Source: Moritella sp. PE36 (GTDB lineage: Bacteria; Pseudomonadota; Gammaproteobacteria; Enterobacterales; Moritellaceae). Taken from it: a stretch of 64,000 nt of DNA. Below, in pieces: positions 17,114 through 26,176 of this stretch. How positions within the stretch are numbered: position 1 is the first letter of the stretch; every line of letters begins with the position of its first letter. Position numbers and translations under genes: made by a program. The stretch is taken from assembly GCF_000170855.1 (NCBI RefSeq), contig NZ_ABCQ01000002.1, positions 186,001-250,000 of the forward strand, read 5' to 3'. The notes under the pieces are model-generated. The model was given only the letters and a program-made list of their open reading frames with translations, was not told the origin of the DNA and did not search any database.

Positions 17114-18187
17114 TCAATTCGTACTATTTACTCTATATTGCGCCATCACACCATCTTGCTGTTTAAATTGACTGGTCATGTCACCAACATTGCTTTGCTC
17201 ATCAGCTTTTAAGGTGTAGTTTTTACCATCGTTAAGTTTATTAAAATCAACTTTAAACTGGGTATACACATCACCATACTGATAACGCATATTAAGCTCT
17301 TTCTGCTCTAGATTATAAGTCAGGGTATATTGTGTTGCATAACCTGTCATTTCACCGCCAATGAGTCTATTAGCCGCATCCAGTGGCACTTTATAGGTCG
17401 AGCTGTCAATTTTTGCTAAACCGTTAATAATACTGCTTGGTTCTTGCAGTTGGGATAACATGTATTTATTCCACACAAAACGTTCTGGAGCCCCTACGTT
17501 ACCGTCGAGTGGATAGTCACTGGAAAATTGCGCTTGTTGGGTCGGTTTTTTCGCATCCCAATTATTTAAATGTTCATTAAACTCAGGGCTATTGGTTAAT
17601 ACGTCATATTGCGCACCGTGGTAAATGTTCCACTTGCCATCAATGAATTCTAAAATAGCAGAATCACCACTGGTGTCTTGCAATGAATAATGGCCTTTTA
17701 ACTTAGCGCCACCATGTGAAAACAGCTGTATTTGAATATCTTCAATGCCCACTAACGCTGCTTTTACGCTGCTAAAGTTATCTAAAAAATACGGGATCAC
17801 GCGCGAGTTTTCTAACTGCACTTTATCGGCATTGTATTCACCAGTGCTTTCTTCACCAAGATACAAGGCATTCGCCGCTAATCCAGCTTCATTAAAACCA
17901 TCTATACCTGCTTTGCCATAAAACGTCGTCAGAATAGATGAATACTTAGATGTCCACGTCATTATTTTTTCACCTGACTCAGCACCTCGGTAACTGATAC
18001 CTTTGGCACGCACATCAATCGTTGGGTGTGTTTCAACCATCCAGTCCATGGTACGAGACACAAATACCCCGTGTTCCTCAGTATCCCAAATCAAACGCGA
18101 GCATGCTTGCACCGCAGAAATAGCAGATGTGAATAGTGCCGCGCCAACCGCGATCTTAACCAATGATTTTTTTGCTAATAAAGCCAT
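17114..18187 (-). CDS. Secreted linear-amide hydrolase, choloylglycine hydrolase/penicillin V acylase family
   Basis: 357 residues. A signal peptide (about 1-28) ends at SAVQA, and the mature protein then begins with Cys29 in CSRLIWDTEEHGVFVSRTMDW. An N-terminal Cys exposed by cleavage is the nucleophile of Ntn-hydrolases, and the Arg just after it and the downstream SRTMDW and GFNEAGLAANALYLGE segments fit the Cbh/PVA family (conserved Cys, Arg, Asp). These enzymes cleave amides such as bile salts, penicillin V or acyl-homoserine lactones; Gram-negative members have been linked to quorum quenching, but this substrate is unknown. A LysR gene diverges from it, separated by about 155 bases, and may regulate it. 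Confidence 0.85.
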   Translation of the reverse strand: MALLAKKSLVKIAVGAALFTSAISAVQACSRLIWDTEEHGVFVSRTMDWMVETHPTIDVRAKGISYRGAESGEKIMTWTSKYSSILTTFYGKAGIDGFNEAGLAANALYLGEESTGEYNADKVQLENSRVIPYFLDNFSSVKAALVGIEDIQIQLFSHGGAKLKGHYSLQDTSGDSAILEFIDGKWNIYHGAQYDVLTNSPEFNEHLNNWDAKKPTQQAQFSSDYPLDGNVGAPERFVWNKYMLSQLQEPSSIINGLAKIDSSTYKVPLDAANRLIGGEMTGYATQYTLTYNLEQKELNMRYQYGDVYTQFKVDFNKLNDGKNYTLKADEQSNVGDMTSQFKQQDGVMAQYRVNSTN

Positions 18188-18343
18188 GCTTAACCTACCT
18201 TATAAGATGTTATTCCAGCAATGGAATGTTTCTGGATCTCGAGTATTTACATACAGCCATAATAAAGGTTTAATCTCACAGGTAATCTCAGTTGTGTTGG
18301 GCATTCCCTAACAAAAAGCAAACACACTACAAGGGGATAATAC

Positions 18344-19246
18344 ATGCTTAGATTTAGTTTCGAACAGCTGGCGTCATTCGTGGCTGTGGCTGAAAAAGGC
18401 TCATTTAGTAAAGCTGCGCTGTCACTGGGGAAAGACCGTTCGACCTTGCACCAACACGTCGGCAATTTAGAGATTGATTTAGGCATCACCTTATTTGATC
18501 GCAGTGGGAAATTTCCGAAAATCACGTTTGAAGGCAATAGCTTATTAACCCAAGCTCGACATATTCTTTATCACGCTCAAGTATTACAAAATAGTGGTGA
18601 TAGTTTGGCTGAGGGGTTAGAAGAAAGCCTAACGATCTATCACGATATATCGTTACCTATCTCGGTCATAGAACAAGTACAATTCGCCGTCCACCAGCAA
18701 TACCCACAAACCCAACTGCACTGGATCCATCGCGGGCGTGCAGAATCCATGGACGCTCTTGCAGAGCAACACGCTAATATTGCCATTGTATTGAGCAAAG
18801 GTTCCGGTGTACTACCAAGCAAAGGGCTCACCTTTACTAATCTCGGTTATCTGCCATTTTCTTTCTTTGCCCATAAAGACAGTGTATTAGCGCAACAAAC
18901 AAGTTGTAACTTAGACGATCTAGAAAAGCAGCAACAATACACCGCAGAAAACTACATGGAAGTGGATCTCGGTAACAATACCAAGATCTCAGGACGTATT
19001 GCCACGATCAGCAATATGGATATTATTCTGTCATTACTCAAACAAGGTGGCTGGGCATTACTACCTAACCACTTTGTTAGTTCGTCTTCGTATGTCGATG
19101 CGATCTGTAAACTCAATATTAACTTTATGACGAATGATGGCCGTTGGAGTTTGATATTACTCACCCGTAACCATCAAAATACCGGTAAAGTGCAACGCTA
19201 TGCGATTGAGCAGTTTAAAGCGGCGTTCAAAGTGATCACACAATGA
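18344..19246 (+). CDS. LysR-family transcriptional regulator
   Basis: 300 residues. The N-terminal winged helix reads FSFEQLASFVAVAEKGSFSK, continuing AALSLGKDRSTLHQHVGNLE, and is followed by a periplasmic-binding-like effector domain. The recognition helix (KDRSTLHQHVGNLE) departs from the usual QSAVSxxIxxLE pattern, which may mean an unusual operator. It has a GGGG ribosome site 9 bases before the ATG. It is divergent from the secreted amidase and convergent with the phosphonate-type cluster, so either could be its target; divergent LysR genes usually regulate their divergent neighbour. Confidence 0.88.
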   Translation: MLRFSFEQLASFVAVAEKGSFSKAALSLGKDRSTLHQHVGNLEIDLGITLFDRSGKFPKITFEGNSLLTQARHILYHAQVLQNSGDSLAEGLEESLTIYHDISLPISVIEQVQFAVHQQYPQTQLHWIHRGRAESMDALAEQHANIAIVLSKGSGVLPSKGLTFTNLGYLPFSFFAHKDSVLAQQTSCNLDDLEKQQQYTAENYMEVDLGNNTKISGRIATISNMDIILSLLKQGGWALLPNHFVSSSSYVDAICKLNINFMTNDGRWSLILLTRNHQNTGKVQRYAIEQFKAAFKVITQ

Positions 19247-19285
19247 TTTAGTGCGTTTATTGATGTCAGAATTCTCTTATACGAC

Positions 19286-19350
19286 ACGCTTACACAACAC
19301 AGTTATACAACACAGTTATACAACACAGTTATACAACACACTTACACGAC
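19286..19350. repeat. 13-bp tandem repeat (five units)
   Basis: ACAGTTATACAAC is repeated exactly three times (19299-19337), flanked by one degenerate copy on each side (ACGCTTACACAAC, ACACTTACACGAC). It lies between convergent genes; the last unit covers the stop codon of the HD-domain gene. Copy-number changes could alter the C-terminus or the transcript end. Confidence 0.85.
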
Positions 19351-19881
19351 AAACTGCGCCGCAATACGTAAGTAATGCGCTAAGTCGGGATGCGCTAATT
19401 CAACATGCTTACCAAGATCATCAAATAAGCGTACTTGTAATGCATCTTTATAAAACGCTTGTTGTTCGAACGCGGCAATCTCTTGCGCATTCATAGGCCC
19501 CCCTTGTACCGCAAGGGTATCTTGAGATGCTTGACTCAGTTGACTATGGTATTTCGGCTTTACCGCACACATATAACGCTTGGCTTGCACATGCAGGCCA
19601 ATGCCATCAATGATTTGTTTGGGAAAATACGGTGCTAGAAATTTAGCCCCCACATCTTCGTGATAGCCATCAATACCATGCTCGGTAATATCTTCAGGCA
19701 ATTCTAAGATCAAATGGCCAAAATCATGTAATAACGCCGCGGTAATGATCGCATCACTGCTATTTTTTTGCTCAGCGTAATAGGCTGTCTGCAGCATATG
19801 CTCACCCATGGAAATGTGTTCGCCATAAGCAACGTGACCATTGTCTTCGAACTGCTGTTTAATAAACCCAATAATATCCAT
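19342..19881 (-). CDS. HD-domain oxygenase, PhnZ/TmpB-like
   Basis: 179 residues. The sequence follows the PhnZ family: GEHISMGEHMLQTAYYAEQ (about 20-38) with the first metal ligand His28, then LLHDFGH (His52-Asp53, His56), a GYHEDVGAKFL segment, GLHVQAKRYM and LAVQGGPMNAQE. PhnZ and TmpB are mixed-valent di-iron oxygenases that cleave the C-P bond of alpha-hydroxylated 2-aminoethyl- or trimethylaminoethyl-phosphonate to release phosphate. The gene start overlaps the stop of the upstream dioxygenase gene (TAATG), just as PhnY/PhnZ and TmpA/TmpB pairs are linked. The tyrosine before the GE motif is one position nearer than in PhnZ, as I recall that sequence, so the substrate may differ. The catalytic assignment is inferred from family and context. 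Confidence 0.8.
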   Translation of the reverse strand: MDIIGFIKQQFEDNGHVAYGEHISMGEHMLQTAYYAEQKNSSDAIITAALLHDFGHLILELPEDITEHGIDGYHEDVGAKFLAPYFPKQIIDGIGLHVQAKRYMCAVKPKYHSQLSQASQDTLAVQGGPMNAQEIAAFEQQAFYKDALQVRLFDDLGKHVELAHPDLAHYLRIAAQFVV

Positions 19882-21002
19882 TATTTAATCTCCACGTTAC
19901 CCTGTGATTTCGTCTCTAACTTAGCCTCAAACTTAGTCTCTAGTACGGCTAAGGTGCTTTTTAAAGAATCAATATCGGCATAACAACCTTGTAGATGTCG
20001 TGCGCCTTCTGCTGCCACTTCTCGGCCATGTAAAATACGCTCATTATTAAAGATCATCAGTTCACCCGGTTGCAAGGTACACAAGAACTTACATTCGTCA
20101 CTGTGCAAGATTCGGCTAAAGTTTTGATACGCGTCATAAAATGCAGCCATCTCAGCAAACGGTAATTTAATCGCTTGGATGGCGCGATTATTTAAACGGA
20201 TACGCTCGAGTTCACCACGATTGTTTAACTCAATGATATAACCGGTATGTTCAAGATGGGTATCGGCATTTTTAAAACGATACATCACTGGCGTCGAGGT
20301 TAATAACTGATATTGCTGCGGAAAACGTTGCTGTAATAATTGCGCGGCATAGAAACCATCGGTTAACGCCGTGATCCCGCCTTGCTCTGCACTGATTAAA
20401 CAATGTAACAGCTGTAATGTCGGCACTGGATGGCGATAAGCATTATCGGTATGCAAACTTAATGGCTTTGGGGTATACGCTAAATTAACCGGGTTTTCTT
20501 CCGAGATCACTTCAAAGTGACTGCCGTAATTGGTATCACGCACAAAACCAAATTGCTCGACGACTTTAAATAACTGCTTATCAACATTCGGCACGTCGTG
20601 TAAAAATGCCAAACCAAATCGCTTCACAGCACCTAACCAATCGCGTTTTTTTTCCTTACTACTTAGTACGTCTGGGTAATGAAAGGTAATTGCTGACGTG
20701 TTTAACTGCCCATCCCATAATACTTGCTGATTAAGCGCTGGCGCATCATTAGCGTCTGCCTGCATGCTATCTAAAAAAGTTTGGCTGTAACGGCTTTGAT
20801 GACCATCTTGCCACGTGATCACTAAGTCCCCTTCTTCAATTGTCACCACTTCTGGCTGAATGGTTAAATCTAAATCGAGGATCTCTTGCAAGCGTTGGCC
20901 AGAAGAGTGCAAGCATTCGCTGCAACGGCAATTATCTTTTAACCAAAAATAATGGAATGCTTGATTATTATAAATAAGATGAGAAGAACGTAGTGTAAAC
21001 AT
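19881..21002 (-). CDS. Gamma-butyrobetaine-dioxygenase-like 2-oxoglutarate oxygenase (TmpA-like)
   Basis: 373 residues. The N-terminal ~90 residues hold the zinc-binding domain of gamma-butyrobetaine dioxygenases: WLKDNCRCSECLHSSGQR with Cys25, Cys27 and Cys30. The catalytic TauD-type domain follows, with iron ligands His184-x-Asp186 (LSLHTDNAYRHP) and a distal His in NNERILHGREV (about 330). PhnY-type 2-AEP hydroxylases lack this N-terminal domain; TmpA, which hydroxylates trimethylaminoethylphosphonate before TmpB cleaves it to glycine betaine and phosphate, has it. Because the next gene encodes the HD oxygenase with an overlapping start, a TmpA role is the best reading. Alternative: a true gamma-butyrobetaine (carnitine) hydroxylase. 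AGGA ribosome site 8 bases before the ATG. Confidence 0.8.
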   Translation of the reverse strand: MFTLRSSHLIYNNQAFHYFWLKDNCRCSECLHSSGQRLQEILDLDLTIQPEVVTIEEGDLVITWQDGHQSRYSQTFLDSMQADANDAPALNQQVLWDGQLNTSAITFHYPDVLSSKEKKRDWLGAVKRFGLAFLHDVPNVDKQLFKVVEQFGFVRDTNYGSHFEVISEENPVNLAYTPKPLSLHTDNAYRHPVPTLQLLHCLISAEQGGITALTDGFYAAQLLQQRFPQQYQLLTSTPVMYRFKNADTHLEHTGYIIELNNRGELERIRLNNRAIQAIKLPFAEMAAFYDAYQNFSRILHSDECKFLCTLQPGELMIFNNERILHGREVAAEGARHLQGCYADIDSLKSTLAVLETKFEAKLETKSQGNVEIK

Positions 21003-21114
21003 AAACAGATCCTTGTATTCAAAAACACCAATGCAGCAAGGTCATCATGATCCCTTACTGCACCAGATTAACGCCAAGAGAGCGTTGAATTAATTGCTCA
21101 AATAGTAGTGTTAA

Positions 21115-22125
21115 TTAACCTTTTGATTCTGATTTGCTATTAAATTTATCAGACCACTTAGTTAATACCGCGCTACGGTCATTGGCCATTTTACCAAAGT
21201 CCATATCCACGATGGCATCTTCTACATTTGGATAGTGTGCCACTGCGCCACTTACGTCTTTATGACCAACAACTGGATAAATAGTGTTGTACATCTTGTT
21301 GGCATCCACTGATAACGACCAATCCACCAGCTTTTTAGCCGCGTCTGAGTTGTTATTTACTAAGCCAACAGATTCCGTATCCCAACCAATACCCTTAGGT
21401 AAAATCAGGTCAATCGGCGCGCCTTTTGATTTTAATTTCGAACCACGGATCGCCACAGAAATACCAATCACAGTTTCCCCCATCGCAGACTGTACGCAAG
21501 GTTTAGAGCCTGAATGGGTATAGTGAGCAATATTTTTATCCAATTGCTCCATATACTGCCAACCTTGTTGCTCACCCATCCCTTGTAACCATGCTGTTAC
21601 TTGGATATAACCGGTACCCGATGAACCTGGGTTCGGCATCACAATGTGACCTTTATAAACGGGATCTAATAGATCTTCCCAGGTCTTAGGCTTTGGTAAA
21701 CCAAGCTGTTTGGCAACAATGGTATTGAAACAAACAGTATTGAAGAACGCGTCATTACCAAACCAGGCTTTGTTTTCTTCTGGATCAATCATGTTCGTTT
21801 TTATATCATCAAGATTTGCTGGCGTATAAGGCTTCACAATACCGCTATCTTTCAACAATGCTAATGATGAACCAGCCAGTCCCCACACCACATCCGCTTT
21901 CGAATTTTTACCTTCTGCTAATAACTTTGCCGTCATCACCCCCGTAGAATCACGCACCCATTTAATATCGATATCAGGGTAGCTCTCTTCAAAGGTATTT
22001 TTGAATAAGGCTAACAGGTCAGTTTCAAAAGAGGTATAAACGATCAGATCCTCTTTCGCGAACGCGTTAGAAGAAGCGGCAAAAATAATGGCCGTAGCAA
22101 GTAGTGACTGTTTAAACATGTGCAT
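21115..22125 (-). CDS. Periplasmic solute-binding protein, 2-aminoethylphosphonate (PhnS)-type
   Basis: 336 residues from the ATG at 22125, chosen because AGGA lies about 8 bases upstream. A signal peptide ends near SSNAFA, after which EDLIVYTSFETDLL begins a type-2 periplasmic binding fold of the FbpA/PotD class. The segments ADVVWGLAGSSLALLK, VMPNPGSSGTGYIQVTAWLQ and PKGIGWDTESVGLVNN are like the putative 2-AEP ABC transporter binding proteins. It likely delivers a phosphonate or an organic cation. No ATPase or permease gene lies beside it, so it must use a transporter encoded elsewhere. It is upstream of and co-directional with the two oxygenase genes. Confidence 0.78.
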   Translation of the reverse strand: MHMFKQSLLATAIIFAASSNAFAKEDLIVYTSFETDLLALFKNTFEESYPDIDIKWVRDSTGVMTAKLLAEGKNSKADVVWGLAGSSLALLKDSGIVKPYTPANLDDIKTNMIDPEENKAWFGNDAFFNTVCFNTIVAKQLGLPKPKTWEDLLDPVYKGHIVMPNPGSSGTGYIQVTAWLQGMGEQQGWQYMEQLDKNIAHYTHSGSKPCVQSAMGETVIGISVAIRGSKLKSKGAPIDLILPKGIGWDTESVGLVNNNSDAAKKLVDWSLSVDANKMYNTIYPVVGHKDVSGAVAHYPNVEDAIVDMDFGKMANDRSAVLTKWSDKFNSKSESKG

Positions 22126-22327
22126 CAATAACATCCTGATTGATAAATAAATTGATAAATTAATCGATAACTATCTAAACATTAGATAAGTATTTATGGT
22201 GCACATTCTAGGCTGGATATATGACAGTTTTATGCCGTTATTATTTCGCTAAGATTAAATTGTGTCATTAAAGTTAAACAATCAGATGCTAGTTTATAAG
22301 TGCATTCAGCCAAAATAGAGTACGAAC

Positions 22328-23035
22328 ATGACATCTAACGTTACCACCACCCTTTTAAATACTGTACCTCACACGGTTACAAATACAGTACCTAACTATC
22401 TAAACCCTGATATCGCCGCTGATCTGGCTTTATTCGACATCCCTATTATCGAAGCAACACCAGAAAGCCTAAAAGGTTATGGCTACTTTGTTGACGATCC
22501 TGAAACGTTTGACATTGAGATCACCCGCTGGCCAGCACGAGGTTGGCGACAAGTAGATGAAGATACAGGAGATGAAGGTGGCGTGACTGAAGGCACCTTT
22601 ATTAGTACTTGGAAAGGGGATTATCTGTTTGGTCGCAATAAAGCCGTCGACGGGCATTATATTATCGGTTATAACCAGCGCCCAGAAATCGCTGTCGATA
22701 CCCATAATGACAAACCAAGCCAACTGCTCTTATGGCATGCTAACTATCACCCCGATGGTGGTCAGATGTTTTACCCCAAAAACAATCAGCCATTCTTATT
22801 ACCATTAGCCTTACCGGGTGATGATGTGAAACCACAAGATTTTGTGTGTTTCTATTTCAGTGGTGAGCGCGGTGCCTATATCCATGCCGATATTTGGCAC
22901 GAAGGGGTATTTGCAATTGCAGGAGAACAAGAATTCGCCGATAAACAAGGCGCTGTACACGCCCGAGTATCGGTTGATTTTGGTAAAGAATTTAACTGTT
23001 TATTGCGTGTTGATTTAACTCAGTTGCCGAAATAA
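22328..23035 (+). CDS. Ureidoglycolate-lyase-family (AllA-like) protein
   Basis: 235 residues. The segments WHANYHPDGGQMFYPKNNQP, PLALPGDDVKPQDFVCFYFS and IHADIWHEGVFAIAGE place it in the AllA/ureidoglycolate lyase cupin-like family, including the His-rich site expected to bind metal. Classical AllA splits ureidoglycolate into glyoxylate and urea in purine use, but it is normally ~165 residues; this longer form with an N-terminal extension occurs away from allantoin genes. It diverges from the phosphonate-type binding protein across ~200 bases, so a role in the same substrate pathway is plausible but unproven. Confidence 0.7.
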   Translation: MTSNVTTTLLNTVPHTVTNTVPNYLNPDIAADLALFDIPIIEATPESLKGYGYFVDDPETFDIEITRWPARGWRQVDEDTGDEGGVTEGTFISTWKGDYLFGRNKAVDGHYIIGYNQRPEIAVDTHNDKPSQLLLWHANYHPDGGQMFYPKNNQPFLLPLALPGDDVKPQDFVCFYFSGERGAYIHADIWHEGVFAIAGEQEFADKQGAVHARVSVDFGKEFNCLLRVDLTQLPK

Positions 23036-23061
23036 TATGCCGTAACGTTTAACCGTGAACA

Positions 23062-23697
23062 TTAACGATAAAGCGCATCAATTTCGCCATTTTTAATACG
23101 CATATTCACCCGTAGTAGAGCATGTTGGGCTACAGTCAAAACGTCTTTCATGCTCTCATAACAAGCTTGCTCACTCTTACCATAAGCAAAAAAGTTTAAC
23201 GTCACTTGATAACCCATACCGCCGGTATCCGGTTTATCTCCCAACGCCAAATAGCAAGTTGGTGATTGCGACAAGCCAATCGCGCCAGCGTTAAAGCTCG
23301 GTTTCATCGACGATGCCATTGATTGAATATTATTCATTAACCAATGGATACTTTTGTCCTGACAATTTTCAGGAATATCGCGGAACAAGATCATTAATCG
23401 CGCACTGCATTTTTTCGCATACGGGTACTGCTGGTCGGTATTATCTTCAGCTGCATTAAACACACAATCGTTACTTTCCAATAACGAGCTGGCACCATTC
23501 ACCCATTCAATTAAGCTATAAAACTGTTCAACAAAATCCCACTTTTTAAACGGTAACAGATCTTCTAATGCACTACGGATCAACTGAGGCTGTAGTTTAA
23601 AATCCATATATACACTCGACTCATCCGATACCATGCTAGTCCACGGGTGAGATCTTAACGCTGAGTTATCAATTTTTTTGGAAATAAAAGCGTCCAC
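23062..23697 (-). CDS. Conserved hypothetical protein
   Basis: 211 residues, starting at a GTG with AAGG 9 bases upstream. I do not recognise the family. It has no signal peptide and no membrane segment. Notable segments are LLPFKKWDFVEQFYSLIEW (about 48-66), SARLMILFRDIPENCQDKS, and LNFFAYGKSEQACYESMK near the end; overall composition is that of a soluble alpha/beta cytoplasmic protein. It converges with the ureidoglycolate-lyase-like gene with only a short gap, and lies ~75 bases upstream of the start of the intergenic spacer before the DUF3859 gene. Confidence 0.6.
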   Translation of the reverse strand: MDAFISKKIDNSALRSHPWTSMVSDESSVYMDFKLQPQLIRSALEDLLPFKKWDFVEQFYSLIEWVNGASSLLESNDCVFNAAEDNTDQQYPYAKKCSARLMILFRDIPENCQDKSIHWLMNNIQSMASSMKPSFNAGAIGLSQSPTCYLALGDKPDTGGMGYQVTLNFFAYGKSEQACYESMKDVLTVAQHALLRVNMRIKNGEIDALYR

Positions 23698-23770
23698 AGT
23701 TGCTGCCTTTGTTGGTTATACCCATGTTACTTCAAGATATTTGGGTAAATACGATAATGAGAATTGGATT

Positions 23771-24166
23771 TTAACAGTGTTCCAGCGATATATTAAAAGT
23801 TTTATCCGCTAAAATTTTGTTATCAAGTTCAATCGTCATACGCCAGTCACCACATTTATCCGCAATGGGAGACCACACCGTATCACCTAAATAAAATTGC
23901 CAATCGTTATTCGTCACATGTACTTCGCCAGTAAATGGCGCCCGCACATTACCCTCTGCATCTAAAATACCAGGATGAGCAATACAAAAACGGATCTTAG
24001 CACCACGGGCTTTTTTAATATTCACGATAAAACCAAACTCAATATCAATTTCAGCCGGAATGTCGGTGGTGAACTTTTCAATACTCGGTAAGTCTTTTGA
24101 TTTACTCTGCCACTGAGAATGGATGCCATATGTTTGCATTTTAGTGACGGGTTTGTATTTGGCCAT
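23771..24166 (-). CDS. DUF3859 family protein
   Basis: 131 residues. The beta-rich sequence with DIPAEIDIEFGFIVNIKKAR, KIRFCIAHPGILDAEGNV and GDWRMTIELDNKILADKTF looks like the DUF3859 family of gammaproteobacteria. Function unknown. No signal peptide. AGGTGAAGCA precedes the ATG as a ribosome site. Probably a single-gene unit. Confidence 0.65.
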   Translation of the reverse strand: MAKYKPVTKMQTYGIHSQWQSKSKDLPSIEKFTTDIPAEIDIEFGFIVNIKKARGAKIRFCIAHPGILDAEGNVRAPFTGEVHVTNNDWQFYLGDTVWSPIADKCGDWRMTIELDNKILADKTFNISLEHC

Positions 24167-24271
24167 TGCTTCACCTAGGGATAATCAGAAATTAATACGA
24201 TCAATAACACCGTATAATACCGATGACGAGTGCTTGTGGAAAGATGTAAAACATCACCCTGCAAGGACAAA

Positions 24272-26176
24272 TTAATTACCGCTGCCCAAGCAACTTAAAA
24301 ATATCGCGATATTAAACGGCTTTTGCATAAAGACAATATCAGAATGACATTCACTACCTGCTATCTCATTTTTATCATTAGCCGACAAAATAACATATTG
24401 GGTTTGCGTATTAGCTTGAATACATTTCATTTTGGCAATTAATTCCAAGCCATTCATCTCATCTAACTGATAATCAACAATCACAACATCGGGTTCGGTA
24501 TTAACCAATTGGGTTAACGCAACGTTCGAGTTATTCGCGCAAACCGTATTAAACTGCTGTTCTGCCAGCATCGCGCTGCATACTTCGAGGTTAAAACTGT
24601 TATCGTCGACAATTAAAATACGCATATCACCATCATTAACGGGGTTTAATTGTGGTGATAACCTTGATGGATCAAACTGACAGGGGAAGTGAAACATAAT
24701 TTTAGTGCCTTCATTTTTCACACTGTGCAACCTTAACTTACCGCCAATCTGGGTCAATAATTGGTTACAAGTATAAAGCCCTAAACCAATACTCGAGACT
24801 TTTTTTTGCTTCGACTCAGCATCGACCGAGAAAGGGTTAATTAACAACTCCTTGGTTGATTTTGACATACCGAATCCAGAGTCTTGGATCAAAATACGTA
24901 AGTAATAACCCCGGATGATTGATTCCTTGTTAAACGCAGGGCGCTGACACATATCAATATGGCAACGTACAGTCTGACCCGTACTGTACTTCAATGCATT
25001 ATTGATCATGTTAGTAATGACTTGAAATAACTTAGAGCTATCCACACTGATGACTGCAGGTAACTTGTCACTGACATGAAAATCTAATATTTTCCCGGCC
25101 GGAATACTCAACTTATTATAATAATCTTGGATGTTACCTATGTATTTCAAGGTATTAATCGGCGCATTATTTAACACTAACGTACTCGTGGTGGATTTAC
25201 TGTAATTCAGGGTGTTTTCTGCCACCGAATACAGCAAATTAGCCGACCACAGCATCTTATCAATAATAACACTGTGTTCATCACTGATCTTAGGCATATC
25301 TCTCAGCATCTGGCTGTAGCCTAATAACGCATTAATCGGTGTTCTGATCTCATGATTAATGCTCGATACCATCGCGACATTGAATTTATTCTCTCGCTCA
25401 ATACGGTTAAATAAATGCTTATTGACCAATTTAAAATACAGCAATACAGCGATCAGAGCACAAATAAACAAGATGGCTAACAGCACGCAGATAAATTCAA
25501 TCAATCTTGTCGAGGATACTTGAGACTCAATACCCAGAGTATAATAAAAATTATACTCTGGAATACTGATATCTAAGTCTGTGCGGTAACGAAGAAAATC
25601 TGGCATCATATTAATTGACTGCATCGTACAGTAATTATTCTCAACAAATAATTTCAATGATGAGTATTGTAAGCACGTATCTTTTAATTTATTGATGTTA
25701 AATAACAAGCTCTCGAGTGGGATAGCATAAAATAAATACGGCATGTTTGGCTCATCAATATCGAGTACAATTAATCGATAATGAGGTAATAAGCCATTCA
25801 AGCGGCCATGCTTATCTCGGCTTGTTACTAACGTATCTAATTGTGGGATAAATGTACGGTCCGAGATATAACCTAACGCCAATTCGGGTGTTAATGTAAA
25901 GAGTAACGCAGCTCTTTCATCTAGCAACTCCCGAGTAAATATTTCAAACTCTGCTCTTTTTACGCTTTTAGATGATTTAAAAAAAGATTGCATCGCATTC
26001 ATAATGAGCTTGTGCTGAAAATAGTTTTCTTGGTTAAATGCCATTAGCATCGATACTTTTTTGTCATGATTATAGTTAAATTTATTCAAACCATGACTGG
26101 TAAATACAACAACAATCACAGTAGTAACAAGCAGACAAATGCAAACATAACTGCGCAGATTAAATTTATAATTCAT
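24272..26176 (-). CDS. Hybrid sensor histidine kinase (HisKA-HATPase-REC)
   Basis: 634 residues from the ATG at 26176 (a TTG two codons earlier is also possible). A membrane helix near the N-terminus (about 8-28) and one near 230-252 enclose a ~200-residue periplasmic sensor. Then come the H-box SSINHEIRTPINALLGYSQM, the N-box TNMINNALKYSTG, the G1 box DSGFGMSKSTKELL, the G2 box GLGLYTCNQLLTQIGG and a C-terminal receiver (RILIVDDNSFNLEV; VVIVDYQLDEMNG with the phospho-Asp; FMQKPFN). It is the last gene of a four-gene unit with an Hpt protein and a REC-EAL protein, a set like VieS/VieA of Vibrio. It probably relays phosphate through the Hpt to the REC-EAL protein. Confidence 0.9.
   Translation of the reverse strand: MNYKFNLRSYVCICLLVTTVIVVVFTSHGLNKFNYNHDKKVSMLMAFNQENYFQHKLIMNAMQSFFKSSKSVKRAEFEIFTRELLDERAALLFTLTPELALGYISDRTFIPQLDTLVTSRDKHGRLNGLLPHYRLIVLDIDEPNMPYLFYAIPLESLLFNINKLKDTCLQYSSLKLFVENNYCTMQSINMMPDFLRYRTDLDISIPEYNFYYTLGIESQVSSTRLIEFICVLLAILFICALIAVLLYFKLVNKHLFNRIERENKFNVAMVSSINHEIRTPINALLGYSQMLRDMPKISDEHSVIIDKMLWSANLLYSVAENTLNYSKSTTSTLVLNNAPINTLKYIGNIQDYYNKLSIPAGKILDFHVSDKLPAVISVDSSKLFQVITNMINNALKYSTGQTVRCHIDMCQRPAFNKESIIRGYYLRILIQDSGFGMSKSTKELLINPFSVDAESKQKKVSSIGLGLYTCNQLLTQIGGKLRLHSVKNEGTKIMFHFPCQFDPSRLSPQLNPVNDGDMRILIVDDNSFNLEVCSAMLAEQQFNTVCANNSNVALTQLVNTEPDVVIVDYQLDEMNGLELIAKMKCIQANTQTQYVILSANDKNEIAGSECHSDIVFMQKPFNIAIFLSCLGSGN

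Noticed and set aside
19286-19350. CRISPR-like repeat
   Set aside because: 13-bp units directly abutting without spacers; a simple tandem repeat, and no cas genes are present.
19251-19496. 81-codon plus-strand frame including the tandem repeat
   Set aside because: Made of the 13-bp repeat and the antisense of the HD gene end; not a protein gene.
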